DNA from: Yponomeuta sedellus
Taxonomy: Eukaryota > Arthropoda > Insecta > Lepidoptera > Yponomeutidae
Length of the DNA stretch: 64,000 nucleotides
Assembly: GCA_934045075.1 (NCBI GenBank)
Contig: OW203734.1
Span: 13,452,016 to 13,516,015, forward strand
Direction: 5' to 3'
Position numbers and translations under genes: made by a program. Shown one piece after another: positions 32,303-42,585 of this stretch. Each line of letters starts with the position of its first letter. Within the stretch, counting starts at the first letter, position 1. Under the pieces are notes generated by a model. That model ran no database searches and was not told the DNA's origin. It saw only the letters and a list, made by a program, of their open reading frames with translations.

Positions 32303-32656
32303 TCGAAGCGCTCCTAGCCTAGTAGAACCGGGTGATTGGAATCGCACTTAATCGCAACAGCAGGCGCGGTCAGGTGCAGGATGGGTGACCGTCCCGTGAC
32401 TACCGTTAGTGGCATTTTTCCGTACTTCGCAAGACACGTTAAGCTGATGGTGCCGGCTGTCATGTAATGACAGTCGTTAAGCCATGTCTGAGGCCTCATG
32501 GGCGGCTTGATAACTTCTGACATTAAGGCCAGCCACTGCCCTGCAATCCTCCACCAACCCGGACTTGGCCCCCGTGGTGGAGTATGGCCTAAACTTCCTG
32601 CGGTGCAGGAAGAGACCCGTGCCCCAGCAGTGGGGACATACAAGGGTCGATATCGA
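32303..32656 (+). mobile_element. 5S-SINE, reference full-length copy
   Basis: The head (about 32310-32402) aligns by eye with 5S rRNA: AATCGCAACAGCAGGCGCGG followed by TCAGGTGCAGGATGGGTGAC matches the 5S internal control region (consensus ...GTTAAGCAAC, GGGCGCGGT, TTGGATGGGTGACCGCC). Copies at 24837 and 33986 keep GAGTTAA-CAAC better. The body (GGCTGTCATGTAATGACAG, ATGGGCGGCTTGATAACTTC, CCACCAACCCGGACTTGG) and 3' end (CAGTGGGGACATACAAGGG then GTCGATATCG) are shared by about 20 pieces in this window. A 5S-like head defines the SINE3 class. Transcription would be by RNA polymerase III using the type-1 internal promoter. Confidence 0.9.
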
Positions 32657-32659
32657 CAT

Positions 32660-32995
32660 CAGCCAACGTGATGTTACTTGTTTTACAGTGCATGTTTTCT
32701 TCTTCTCTTTTTTGGTCCCTTTAATCCTTGTGAGTCTTCTTCTGAGTCTGTGGCTGAGGGAAGGGCTTTCCATTTATCTCTGTTTATAGCTAGGGATGGT
32801 AGCTCCAGCCATTCCATTCCATTCTCTCTTCTCCTTCGTCTCAGAGAGAATTGATCTCGTTACGTCTGGGACGTTCTTCCGGGTCGCCGTGAACCTCCGG
32901 CGTGTTTCCAGTCGAGTGCCATGTTCGGGATATGGTGATCGGGTTTTCTAAGGGTATGCCAGCACCATTCGCGTTTCCTGATGTCTTGGACTACG
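32660..32995 (-). pseudogene. Non-LTR reverse-transcriptase C-terminal remnant
   Basis: The minus strand gives RKREWCWHTLRKPDHHIPNM, ALDWKHAGGSRRPGRT, matching the (R/K)RW-x-WIGH-x-LR(K/M)P ... ALDW-x-P-x-G-x-R-x-RGRP block found after the reverse transcriptase of RTE/CR1-type LINEs. Frames break after it. Closely abuts the 3' end of the 5S-SINE. Confidence 0.65.
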
Positions 32996-33199
32996 GATTT
33001 CTACAGCGTATTTTTTGGTTTTAAATAACAGTGCAATTCTCGTTAGCAGCGTAAGTGTGGTAATAATTATTCAAGTTATCCTATGATACGAAAATTGTAG
33101 GTTGACTACATACACAGTTTGTAATACGAAAACCGTCGCGATCACCAAGTGTTTTACGAAATGAAAGAAATTAAAACCATAGAAATAAAAACAGAAATT

Positions 33200-33501
33200 A
33201 TACTATTTTTATTTTTAATGCACTAACCCGTGCTAAGGACAAATTTAAAAACCTTCTTAAAGGCTAAAAATTTCACCCATTCCGGGACTCGAACCCGCAA
33301 CCTCTGGCTATCCGTGCCAGCGCCCTACCAATTGTGCCAATGGGTGACTCACCGGCATCAGTGAAATTTCGAACCTTTTTACACTATTCTCTTTATTACG
33401 TACAGGCAGCGACATCTGGCTCAAGCAAATTACATCACTTACAGCCCCGACTACCTACTGTGCAGTTAGGTTTTACATCGGAATGATATCACTGTACCCA
33501 C
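33200..33501 (-). mobile_element. SINE-A copy, full length
   Basis: One undivided copy: tail (TATACTATTTTTATTTTTA on plus, 33206-33224), tRNA-like centre with B box (GGTTCGAGTCC on minus near 33285) and the 5' body to GTACCCACATG at 33501. The A-box region carries a substitution (TTGTGCCAA on plus). Confidence 0.85.
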
Positions 33502-33549
33502 ATGTCAGAAGTTATCAAGCCGCTCGTAAGGCCTCTGGCATGGCTTAAA
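33502..33549 (-). mobile_element. 5S-SINE internal fragment
   Basis: TCAGAAGTTATCAAGCCGC then CTCTGGCATGGCTTAA is a 48-bp internal piece with neither end. Confidence 0.6.
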
Positions 33550-33985
33550 TGTTTTGTAGTAGTCTTTTTTTTAAATAAAAATGAAATGAACTTGAAAACA
33601 CTGCAACACTAAAACAGAAATAATTTGAACGAAAATGACCCCTTAATTTGATGAAGGTATTGTTTAGAGCTGATGCCAATTTATTAGACCAGCAAACACA
33701 TTTTAGACACCAAGTATAAAATATATTTTTACAAAACTTCGAACATCGAATTTAAAGGTGACATTAACTTAAATTATTTTTCCGTTTTTAGTGCTGTAGA
33801 CTTTTGTAGCCGGTTTTGTATTTAAATATATATTTTCAAATATATATGACTCCGCCAAATGGTCACTATAAAAAAACCCCCAATTCCTTTTTAAGTGTGC
33901 CTTTTCAATTTTAAGAGTTCTCTCGATTACTCTAGTTTAACGATTGGAATCACTCAGAATTTGGTGCGAATAATTAGGTCACTAA
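33550..33985. other. No gene seen
   Basis: AT-rich, with a small ATATATATTT palindrome near 33825. Confidence 0.4.
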
Positions 33986-34326
33986 GCGCTCGTGGCCTAG
34001 TTGAGCCAAGTGAATAGAATTAACCACTCGAGTTAAGAAACAACAGGCGCAGTCAGGTGCAGGATGGGTGAACGTCCCGTTACAATCGCTAGTGGTATTT
34101 TTCTGAGCGATTCAGTGGGTGTCGGCTGTCATGTAATGACAGTTATTAAGCCATGTCAGAGGCCTTATGGGCGGCTTGATAAATTCCGACAGTAAGGCCC
34201 GCCACTTTCTTACAAACCTCCACCAACCCGGACTTGGCCCCCGTTGTAGAGTATGGCCAAATCTTCCTGCAATGCAGGAAGAGATTCGTGCCCCAGCAGT
34301 GGGGGCATACAGGGTTGAAATCGAAT
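33986..34326 (+). mobile_element. 5S-SINE copy, full length
   Basis: Head GCGCTCGTGGCCTAGTTGAG, then GAGTTAAGAAACAACAGGCG and TGCAGGATGGGTGAACG; terminus CATACAGGGTTGAAATCG. An internal deletion removes about 20 bases near 34118. Confidence 0.9.
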
Positions 34327-34499
34327 TAGGTCGATCCTTCTATCTATCTATCTCAGTCAACCTAGTTCTTGCATATTTTTTTTCTTTTCAGTGCCAAACT
34401 CCAACGGGTTTAAATTGTGTAAAGAAACGGTGGCAAAGTAGCAAGTTATTTGTTAAAATATTTTATTGTGTACCTATCTGTAAATTTGTGCTGGTAATA

Positions 34500-34637
34500 A
34501 ATCATCCGGGACCACGGCACCTGAAAAAGTGCCGAAACGTTGGAAAATTGTAAAAAATTTAATAAACGAGCATAAATCCGTATAAAAACAGTTTTAATTA
34601 TGTCTACTGCTCGTGTTAACCTAAGAAAATACTAAAC
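34500..34637 (-). mobile_element. PLE-1 single terminal repeat
   Basis: From ATCCGGGACCACGGCACC through the GGCAC/GTGCC hairpin, GAAACGTTGG and ATAAACGAGCATAAATCCG to the family end CTAAGAAAATACT. The left part (34390-34500) may be the 3' region of a longer, 5'-truncated Penelope-like copy. Confidence 0.65.
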
Positions 34638-35055
34638 AGATTTAATGCCTATTTGGTGAGTTTATGCACCTCATGCTAAACATTACAGAATAAAAATAGT
34701 GTGTTCCTATAAGTTCCTATAAATATTTAGCAAATTTATACAAGATATAAGAGAAGCAAGTACATGAAGTATGCACCGAAAATATGAAATGCTACACTCA
34801 TTCAAGCCAACTAACTATAAATACAATTTTAAAATAACAGTCAATACTCGTATTTTACATCAGTTCTCGCCCTTTGTTTTTCTGAACAATCGTTCCGTTA
34901 TGATTGTGTTTTCTGTATCTTATTAATATTCTGTAAGGTTTGTTTACGCTTCGAGTCAATTTAGGGTCGACGTTTGATTTTTGTGACAGCTTTGGAACCC
35001 TTTTTCAATCTTTTTTTCAACATTTTAATCTAATGTTCGATTTCCTTCCTCATAA
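34638..35055. other. No gene seen
   Basis: Unassigned AT-rich sequence. Confidence 0.4.
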
Positions 35056-35057
35056 AC

Positions 35058-35300
35058 ATAACATGACGCAACGTCACGCTTGTATCCCAGAAAGGTAGGC
35101 AGATGTCAGGGACTGCCACTTGCCACGATCCTGATAGATCACCTTCGCTTCATCAACGTTCATAAGTCGTTGCATGCACGCATGCCGGTTCCGGGTATTT
35201 TTAAGTTCCACTTTGCTAATACATCCCCTAGCGAAGTCGAAGTATGTCCGCCTGGGACATCCCTTCCCGGCCTTTCCACCCTTATTCGCAACCTCACCTT
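35058..35300 (-). mobile_element. LINE-P 3' end fragment
   Basis: Same segment as 39600-39815, including CCACGATCCTGATAGATCAC and CGCCTGGGACATCCCTTCC. Frames broken. Confidence 0.7.
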
Positions 35301-35790
35301 ACCTCATTTAAATAAATTAATTAAAAAGAAACTATAAAAAATAAATATGAGCGACATTTTTGTACGTTTCGTTTTAATTCACTTAACATGTAAATGTATT
35401 TCCCGACAATATGGCATTTTTATATTGTTATTATGCTAAGTAGTATGCCATGTGTATTTTCCTCAAATCGTTTGGAGAGCTACTTGATGGATATGACTGA
35501 AACATGAGTATCTTTCATGTTCGACTCGCGATTATTTACGTTTACAGTAAAGTAATTACGTTTTACCTAACAAATAATCGCGATCAGGCCTGTTTAATAT
35601 ATTACTATCTATAGCCATAAGCATTTATTATCATGCCTTATAAGATCAACTATAAGGTAGCCATTCTCAAGAACTGTTCCAACTACAAACCTACAATTTT
35701 AGATTAAATACTTACAGAACAAATCATGTTTTCTACGATCGAAGACTTAAATACCAAGTGTAAGATTCGTCCCCTAAGCTCAATGTAATT
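35301..35790. other. No gene; PLE-2-like palindrome at 35515-35615
   Basis: CGCGATTATTTACG and GTTTTACCTAACAAATAATC with GCGATCAGGCCTGTTTAATA face each other, a small degenerate fold-back version of the PLE-2 terminal repeat. Confidence 0.45.
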
Positions 35791-35792
35791 TC

Positions 35793-36392
35793 TGTTTAAA
35801 AACCTATTTAGAGGCTAAAAATTTCACCCATGCCGGGATTCGAACCCGCAACCTCTGGCTATCCGTGCCAGCGCTCTACCAATTGAGCCAATGGGCGACT
35901 CACCGGCATCAGTGAAATTTCGAACCTCTTTACACTATCCTCTGTATTACGTACAGGCAGCGACATCTGGCTTAAGCAAATTGCATCACTTACAACCCCG
36001 ACTACCTACTTTGCAGTTAGGTTTTACATCGAAATGATATCACTGTACCCACATGATTATACTATTTCATTTTTAATGCACTAACCCGTGCTAAGGACAA
36101 ATTTAAAAACCTATTTAGAGGCTAAAAATTTCACCCCTGCCGGGATTCGAACCCGCAACCTCTGGCTATCCGTGCTAGCGCTCTACCAATTGAGCCAATG
36201 GGCGACTCACCGGCATCAGTGAAATTTCGAACCTCTTTACACTATTATCTGTATTACGTACAGGCAGAGCGCTGGCACGGATAGCCAGAGGTTGCGGGTT
36301 CGAATCCCGGCACGGGTGAAATTTTTAGCCTCTAAATAGGTTTTTAAATTTGTCCTTAGCCCGGGTTAGTGCATTAAAAATAAAAATTGTAT
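35793..36392. mobile_element. SINE-A three-part array
   Basis: Order: minus full copy (35793-36055), minus copy lacking the outer 5' body (36056-36266), plus copy from the tRNA part to the tail (36267-36392). The first two join head to tail at CCCACATG|ATTATACTATTT with no target duplication. The reverse complement has the same layout as 59655-60205. Confidence 0.85.
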
Positions 36393-36536
36393 AATAGCAA
36401 GGCCCGCTGCCATACAATCCTCCACCAACCCGGACTTTACTCCCGTGGCGGAGTATGGTCTAATCGTCCTGCGACGCAGGAAGAAACCCGTGCCCCAGCA
36501 GTGGGGACATACAAGGGTTGAATCGATCGATCGACT
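36393..36536 (+). mobile_element. 5S-SINE 3' fragment
   Basis: Starts AGCAAGGCCCGCTGCC and ends CATACAAGGGTTGAATCG plus (ATCG)n, abutting the SINE-A array tail. Confidence 0.8.
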
Positions 36537-37283
36537 ACTACAAAACACAGTTCGGGGTTTCAATGGCCGTAGTGTTCGTCACTACCTGTCCTTCATTTTT
36601 TCGCAGTAGTTACAAAATCCACACACAGAAACGTAACTGAAAATTTGTAGATTGTATTCTTGTAAAGCGGAATGCGTGACCTCGTACATTGATTAGAACA
36701 AACACGAGTTTATTGATCATACGTTTCCATATCGACCGTGGCGTCGTCAAGTAAATACCGCAGAAGGATTACTTTGGTATAGTTATATTTTATTGTGTAT
36801 CAAATTTATTCGTAATAGTAATCGTATTGCTGCGGTTGACTAGTATAAAATGCTTATGGCATTAAGTCCGCCATAATGTACGCTTTTATTTTTAAAATTT
36901 AAGTGCAATAAAAGTATTAATAATAAAAATATTATTCTATTCATAGACGATCGAACTTGGTACGGGCCGGACTGGGGATCGGGCGTGCCATTCGGACTGA
37001 GCGAACATTAAATAGTACTAATTGTGTCAGGCAGACAACATTCACGACGAAAGGATATGGTATACACCGTACCGAATCCGTTGTCCAGCCCGTACAAAAT
37101 ACGATCGTCTTTTAATAACATCTACTCAAGATGTATAGCTATGCCATTTCTAGCGTGCCAAACATTCCGTAGGCCTTCTTTATATTGTACCTGCAAAAAT
37201 TATACAGCTAAAAAAAATAATCGCCGTTAACAGACAAATCAAATAGGTTTTCGAGAGGGGATATATATACCTATAGCTATTTT
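36537..37283. other. No gene seen
   Basis: A 68-codon ORF at 37024-37230 lacks any recognisable feature. Confidence 0.4.
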
Positions 37284-37474
37284 TTTTTATTCAGCCTTGA
37301 TTGTGTCCCACTGCTGGGCAAAGGCCTCCCCTTTCACTTTGCACTCCTCGCTGCTTATAGTCACCTCCTGCCAGTCTGGCGAGGTCGTGAGGTCGTCCCG
37401 CCATCTCCGCTTGGGTCGGCCACGTATGCGACATCCGTCCCAGTCAGTTATATCCACCTCACTAGGCTTTTTAA
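37284..37474 (-). pseudogene. RTE-type ORF2 C-terminal stub
   Basis: The minus frame is clean: ITDWDGCRIRGRPKRRWRDD, LTTSPDWQEVTISSEECKVK, GEAFAQQWDTIKAE, stop at 37287-37289, then poly(A). The GRPKRRWRDDL and W-(GE-x-F-x-QQW) motifs give the LINE C-terminus. A subfamily different from RTE-W. 5'-truncated. Confidence 0.8.
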
Positions 37475-38103
37475 AAAAAAAATTAAATTAGATCCCGGAT
37501 CATATATTTCAGTTCGGCGAGTTCATTATCTTTTTATGCGTACTGACTGGGCCGAGTTTCAGTTCATTATGACAGTTCGATTTACATTGCGTGGCAGTCT
37601 TCCTACTCTTTATCTGTAGGCGTAGGCTGATTGACTATGCAAACCGTCTTTAACAAAAAGAAAGAAAAGTATTCAAAGACAAAATGGCAAGCGAAACAGA
37701 TGACAATTAAATCCGATGTAAACCTATAGACACTTGACTAATGCAGACCTTTTTGGACATTTTTTTAAGCTGTTCAGTTGAATATGTACTTTGCAAATTA
37801 GTCTGAATTTTCCGACTCCAATGGTAACTATGTATGGTAATATTAAGAGTGTTTTTCAGTCTCCAGAATGAATACGAACACTATTAATATAAGAGCTGTC
37901 GAAACGTGGGTTTTACGGTCGCACCCTTTCAAACTGTTTGTCGAGTCAAATTACTTTGTTTTATGTCCATCAGAATATGACGCGACGCTGGGGGTGACTA
38001 GCCGCTCGGTAGAAAGCCACACTAGTGTGAGTGTGCCTCAGTGAAATTCGATAATCGACATCGTCGACAGTAGTCGTTCATTGAGGCTCGATTTAAGTTG
38101 ATA
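37475..38103. other. No gene seen
   Basis: Unassigned sequence. Confidence 0.4.
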
Positions 38104-38478
38104 AGGGCCGGTTTCTGAATTGTGAATTTCACTACGTAAATAAAGAAATAGGTAGAGAACACTTTAGTGTACATAAAAATGGAAATTACACAGATATTTT
38201 TTAATCTAACAGTAAATACTTAAGTAGTTTAGGACGCTCTCCGATCAACTGGGATGACGATCTGCGAAAAACTGCCGGCAGATGCTGGATGCGGCAAGCT
38301 GAAGACAGGGCGCTATGGCGCTCATTAGGGGAGTGCTATGTCTAGCAGTGGACTACATAATATAGCCTGAAAAAGAAGGAGAAATATATAAGTAACGTTC
38401 TCTTTTCTGAGAAATTCGAAGGCCCAGCACTACAGTTAATTATTTACTTAGCGAAATTCTTAATTCAGAAACTGGCGA
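38104..38478. mobile_element. TIR element carrying two nested LINE stubs
   Basis: Ends GGGCCGGTTTCTGAATTG and, inverted, CCAGTTTCTGAATTAAG. Inside: an antisense LINE-J tail (about 38148-38222, TAGAGAACACTT) and a plus-strand RTE-W stub (about 38228-38395) coding INWDDDLRKTAGRCWMRQAE and DRALWRSLGECYV. So it received two insertions after it landed. Confidence 0.6.
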
Positions 38479-38489
38479 TTAGTGTAAAA

Positions 38490-38605
38490 CGAAGCGGTGG
38501 CATGGCATTACCCCCTATGATAGCACAACGTGGCGCTCTGTAAGGGAGGGCTATGTCCAACAGTGGATTAGTATAGCCTGACGACGACGATGACGAAGCG
38601 GTGGC
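38490..38605 (+). mobile_element. RTE-W 3' end with (GAC)n tail
   Basis: GGCATTACCCCCTATGATAG, then GGGAGGGCTATGTCCAACAG and TATAGCCTGACGACGACGAT. 5'-truncated. Confidence 0.7.
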
Positions 38606-38634
38606 AGCGTATTTCTAAAAAAAAACACCGTTAG

Positions 38635-38815
38635 ACTATGTAAGAAACACATCGTGAGGAAAACTGAGTGCCAAACGTGCTTACATACTTCAGCGCTTCA
38701 AATTGCCAATCCGCGGTTAGACCGCATGGTAATTAAGCCCGCACTCTCTCACTGAGAGAAGACCCAAGCCCCACAATGAGTGCAACGAATAGCTGGACGA
38801 ATATAGACTGCATTA
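38635..38815 (+). mobile_element. SINE-D body and tail
   Basis: ACATCGTGAGGAAAACTGAG, CAATCCGCGGTTAGACCGC and GCCCGCACTCTCTCACTGAG occur in family order. The tRNA-like head is missing. Confidence 0.55.
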
Positions 38816-39599
38816 TTATTTTACATCTCTCATGTTCGGTAAATAGGATCTTAATACCTCCAAATGGTGCTTGGAGGTGACTAATTAGCGCTTTAGTGTA
38901 ATAATGTAGCTAGAAAAGCCCTAAGGCGGTAAGTAATTAAAAAAGACACTTCTTTCTTTCAAAAAGTTCGCGTACATCTAACCATCATACTGGCAATAGA
39001 CATCATGCATTCAGCCCAATGACCAAAAAGTTCGCTTTGCTATTCAGTCTTGTCTTCGTGTGAGTCAATTTTAAATATCAAACGGTGAAGCTCAATTTCA
39101 TTCTTGAAAAATACAAATAAGTATTTGTATTTTGTATTTGTAAGCACCAATGGCACCCTCGCAATTGATGCCTTACAGCCCTTGGCTACTAATCTACCAA
39201 AAACATTTTCTGTCAAATGTCAAAATAAACTTACTTAATAATTTGTCGCGCCATTTAACAAGGCTGTAACCGTACATTAAAATTTGTATTGCAAACAGTA
39301 ACTTACTTTTCTGTTCCTCGCAACTTTAGGTGCTTACATGCCAGCGTTTTAATAACGCACCATTAGGGCCCTCGTTTAATTAATGAAGACAAATCAGTTC
39401 CTTGGTTCAAACTCACGTGTTTTGTTTCGGAAAAAGAGGACAATGAAGAATTTCTTTGGAAGAGTGGTTGCTGTAACTGTGAACATCTAATTTCTTTTGT
39501 ATGTTATTAGATCTTTTGTTTATGCATATAGATATACCCAACAATGAGGCTCCGAGCGAAATTCTTAGATCTAACAGACAAAAGTGTGTAGTACATAAC
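38816..39599. other. No gene seen
   Basis: Unassigned, apart from a tandem GTATTTGTA stutter near 39120. Confidence 0.4.
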
Positions 39600-39815
39600 A
39601 AACATACATAACCTCACGCCTGTATCTCAGAGGGGTAGGCAGAGACCAGGGACTGCCACTTGCCACGATCCTGATAGATCACCTTCGCTTCATCAACGTT
39701 CATGAGTCGGTTCCGGGTACTTTTTATCTTCCCCTTAGCTAATACATCCCCTATTTGTTCGATGTATGTCCGCCTGGGACGTCCCTTACCAGCTCTTCTA
39801 CTCACATTCGTACAT
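39600..39815 (-). pseudogene. LINE-P ORF2 C-terminal remnant
   Basis: An open minus frame gives MSRRAGKGRPRRTYIEQIGD, VLAKGKIKSTRNRLMNVDEA, KVIYQDRGKWQSLVSAYPSE: RRGRPR-(K/R)TY, MNVDEAK-V, DR-x-W-x-S-(V/L)-VSAYPS is the end of a non-LTR ORF2. Other copies at 1, 11195, 35058, 46090, 49560 and 51640. About 15 codons are missing after RNR relative to copies with the ATGCACGCACG segment. Confidence 0.75.
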
Positions 39816-39844
39816 TATATTTGTTAAGTTATTAAGTGTATATT

Positions 39845-40005
39845 ATGCCATGATATCAACCCTTTGCGTTTCCCTACTGCTGGGGCACGGGTATCTTCCT
39901 GCATCGCGGAAAGTTTAGGCTATACTCCACCGCGGGGGCCAAGTACGGGTTGCTAGAGGATTGTAAAACAGTGGCGGGCCTTATTGTCAGAAGTTATCAA
40001 ATGTA
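39845..40005 (-). mobile_element. 5S-SINE 3' fragment
   Basis: 3' 160 bases of the family, truncated at TTGATAACTTCTGAC (minus). Confidence 0.75.
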
Positions 40006-40654
40006 AACTCGACTCCAACTTGGATGATGAGGATCAAAATGGAAAGCAAATCTAACAGAGCAACTGTTATTTATTGAAATTATCCACAAAATAATCGTAC
40101 ACAACTGTCCTCAACCAGGTTGTTCCCAATCGATTCCCTCGCTCCTCCGATTAATCCCTTCCGCGGCCAACCCGTTCCAAACTTTTTGATCAAGTTGCCA
40201 ATATATTTGAGAGAATCGAATCAGTGAATCGATGCATTTTAATATGGTTTCGGTGTTTTCTTAAAGTAATACATTATAACATTTATATCGTTTTAGAGAT
40301 TAGAGATTTATAATGATCACAATTTTTGACATTCTAACAACTGTCCATCTTGAAATCGTGCGCGTCCCTGCGCACGACACCAAGTGGAACCCTAACACAA
40401 GCTTCCCGTAAAGCCTCTGACGTGGCTTAACGACTGCCATCACATGACAGCCGTGTCGGTACTTCAACCAACTAAGCCATTCGCTGGCATAGTTTACAGA
40501 GACATGGATTCGAATCCCGGAGATAAAATGGGACTCATCTTGCAGCGCAGTTGTAAGGAAAAGATTAGGGGGAAGTAGCGCAGCCACTGTACTGGGTTTT
40601 GCGTTTTTACGAAAGTATCAAAATATGCACGAGTACGTATTTGACAGTTCCAAG
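40006..40654. other. No gene; 5S-SINE scrap at 40409-40455
   Basis: AAAGCCTCTGACGTGGCTTA then ACGACTGCCATCACATGAC is an internal 5S-SINE scrap. The B-box-like GGATTCGAATCCC near 40508 is not in SINE geometry. Confidence 0.4.
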
Positions 40655-40780
40655 AAGTAACTGCAATGTAGGTACTCGGGGCTGCAAGTGATGCAAATTA
40701 CTACAGCCAGATGTTGCTGCTTGTACGTAATACAGAGAATATTGTAAAGAAGTTCGAAATTTCACTGATGCCGGTACAGT
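40655..40780 (+). mobile_element. SINE-A 5' body only
   Basis: ACTGCAATGTAGGTACTCGG, ...CGTAATACAGAGAATATTG, ...GAAATTTCACTGATGCCGG matches the 5' body of SINE-A and stops just before the tRNA-like part. Confidence 0.65.
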
Positions 40781-40984
40781 CACAGAGAAAAAAAACACAC
40801 ACACATAAATAACACGGTAATTGCTCACCCACTTATAGGTGGTCGCATCATGCATAAAACTCAACAAACTGTAATTCATATTAATCCAATTTGAAGATAT
40901 AAAATATATAATAAATAAAGACAAATTAAAGTAAAACAAACTATTTAAATACACATAAATTAAAGATGTTCAATCTTCTTGGTT

Positions 40985-41135
40985 CAGGTTAAAGGTTTTA
41001 TCTAATGTAGCGCAGAAACTGAGGCTTAATGAACGTTACAATTCAAACTAGGTGTCCACTTCAAAATCTAGATCATTTTGGAAAAAAATGGACAAAAAAA
41101 CTCTCCTTTCAAAGTCCTTAACTAACAGAGTTTAC
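40985..41135 (+). repeat. Rpt-R dispersed repeat
   Basis: Best-preserved copy: AGGTTTTATCTAATGTAGCG, CAGAAACTGAGGCTTAATG, TTCAAAATCTAGATC, AACTAACAGAGTTTACG. Confidence 0.7.
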
Positions 41136-41660
41136 GTAATTATTATAAATCATAGAATTTATGCATTGTACTGGCTTTAATTCCAGATATCATTGTCATC
41201 GAAATAATACTTTATGTTACGAAATACAGAACGTATTTCAAATAAGTTTTGTTGAAGTCCGCATTGTAACTAGTCCATTTATTTATTTGGAACGAAACAA
41301 GCTGACAGTGAGCGTTAAAAGATGGGACCATTTATCAGGGGAGCCGCCCCGAATGTGCGCCTACTAAAAAGGAATGTTGAGCTGAAATGCACCATCCCGG
41401 GACCTTTATGGCTGTGTACAAATTTTAGTATCGGCCGCTAACAAGTTTGCCAGATTAAAATGTTTTACGAACAGCGCTAGGACTGTTGGGCTAATTGTTT
41501 CTTTACTGACTTTTTAAATATGTGGTTTTGTTGGATAAAACATTTGTGTGTAGTAAAAAAAATATCAAAGACACGTTGACGAATAGTGGGAAGATCATTG
41601 AGCTGGTTATGATGCAGCCTTTCTTAATAATTCGTGATACTCATACATAGTTTTACATTA
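41136..41660. other. No gene seen
   Basis: Unassigned. The ORF at 41161-41367 has no features. Confidence 0.4.
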
Positions 41661-42213
41661 AACGGGTCTAGTCGCGATTATTTTTTAGGTAAAACGCAAT
41701 TACCTTATTTCCCGACGTTTCGGCAGACAGTTGCCGTGGTCTCGGATAGACTGAGTGGCGAGTGAAAGGGTCAAAGAGCACATTGCTGCTGTCAAAAATA
41801 GACAAGCAAGTTCGCAATAGCTGAGCATCTATTGGAGGCCGGAACGAACCACTGGGTCTAGATACATCGACCGAAAGTTCTCTCAACCGATCGACATTAT
41901 TAAAGGAGAATCATTCGAGAAGCAATTGCAATTAAAAAACACAAGAATCTCAACAGAATGGATGGTTCCAAGCATTCAAGTACTTGGAATCCAGTGGTAA
42001 TTAAATACAAATATCACTGAACCTGTCCGTGGACGTAGTGAATGTTGTGCGTCGGCCAGTTGCGAAAAATTAGAAGTGACTACCCACAATAATTGTCTGT
42101 CTTGCAAATTCAGTCTACCCGTGACCACGGCAACTGTAACGCTGCCGAAACGTCGGTAAATAAGGTAACTACGTTTTACTTACTAAATAATTGCGATTAG
42201 ACCCGTTTTATAT
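41661..42213 (+). mobile_element. PLE-2, Penelope-like element remnant
   Basis: Inverted terminal repeats (AACGGGTCTAGTCGCGATT left, its complement right at 42195-42211) each carry the block GACGTTTCGGCA...TGCC. Between them lies degraded coding sequence with Penelope features. Inverted pseudo-LTRs are known for this retroelement order. The RT and the GIY-YIG motif proper are missing, so it is dead. Confidence 0.75.
41763..41969 (+). pseudogene. Penelope-like endonuclease C-terminal remnant
   Basis: First frame: ERVKEHIAAVKNRQASS. After a frameshift near 41814: AIAEHLLEAGTNHWV-stop-IHRPKVLSTDRHY-stop-RRIIREAIAIKKHKNLNRMDG. The order V-x-EH-x3-V-(K/R)-N, AIAEH-x9-H-x-(I/V), REAIAI-x-KH-x-N-x-NR-x-DG is the conserved end of Penelope-like GIY-YIG endonuclease domains. 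Two stops and a frameshift inactivate it. Confidence 0.7.
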
Positions 42214-42289
42214 ATAACTATGATGCAGTCTATATACGTTGGTACCATTGTAAGGCTAGGCTTTCTTTCAGTCATTAAACAATAAAATA

Positions 42290-42354
42290 ATTATTCATGG
42301 ACATATTACACAGAACTCGTTAGCCCTGTAATAAGTGCAACTAAATTACTTGTT
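42290..42354 (-). mobile_element. SINE-B tail fragment
   Basis: ATTATTCATGGACATATTAC, CAGAACTCGTTAGCCCTG matches the tail side of the SINE-B at 20345. Confidence 0.5.
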
Positions 42355-42585
42355 TTAAAAGCCTATTTAGAGGCTAAAAATTCCACCCATGCCGGGACTC
42401 GAACCCGCGACTTCTGGCTAACCGTGCCAGCGTTCTCCCAACTGAGCTAATGGGCGACACCAGTGAAACTTCTAACCGCTTTACAATACTCTCTGTATTA
42501 CGTACAGGCAGCAGGATCTGGCTGAAGCTATTTGCATTACTTGTAGCTCCGAGTACCTTACTTTGTAGTTAGGTTTTACAGTACC
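42355..42585 (-). mobile_element. SINE-A copy, tail-truncated
   Basis: tRNA-like centre with B box (GGTTCGAGTCCCG on plus is GGGACTCGAACC near 42395) and the 5' body to TTAGGTTTTACAG. Lacks the outer A-rich tail. Confidence 0.75.

Noticed and set aside
32310..32402. A 5S rRNA gene
   Set aside because: Only the internal promoter part resembles 5S; the sequence continues into a dispersed SINE body and has no 5S 3' half.
40395..40600. Another tRNA-derived SINE around GGATTCGAATCCC
   Set aside because: The A-box-like and B-box-like motifs are in the wrong order and spacing on both strands.
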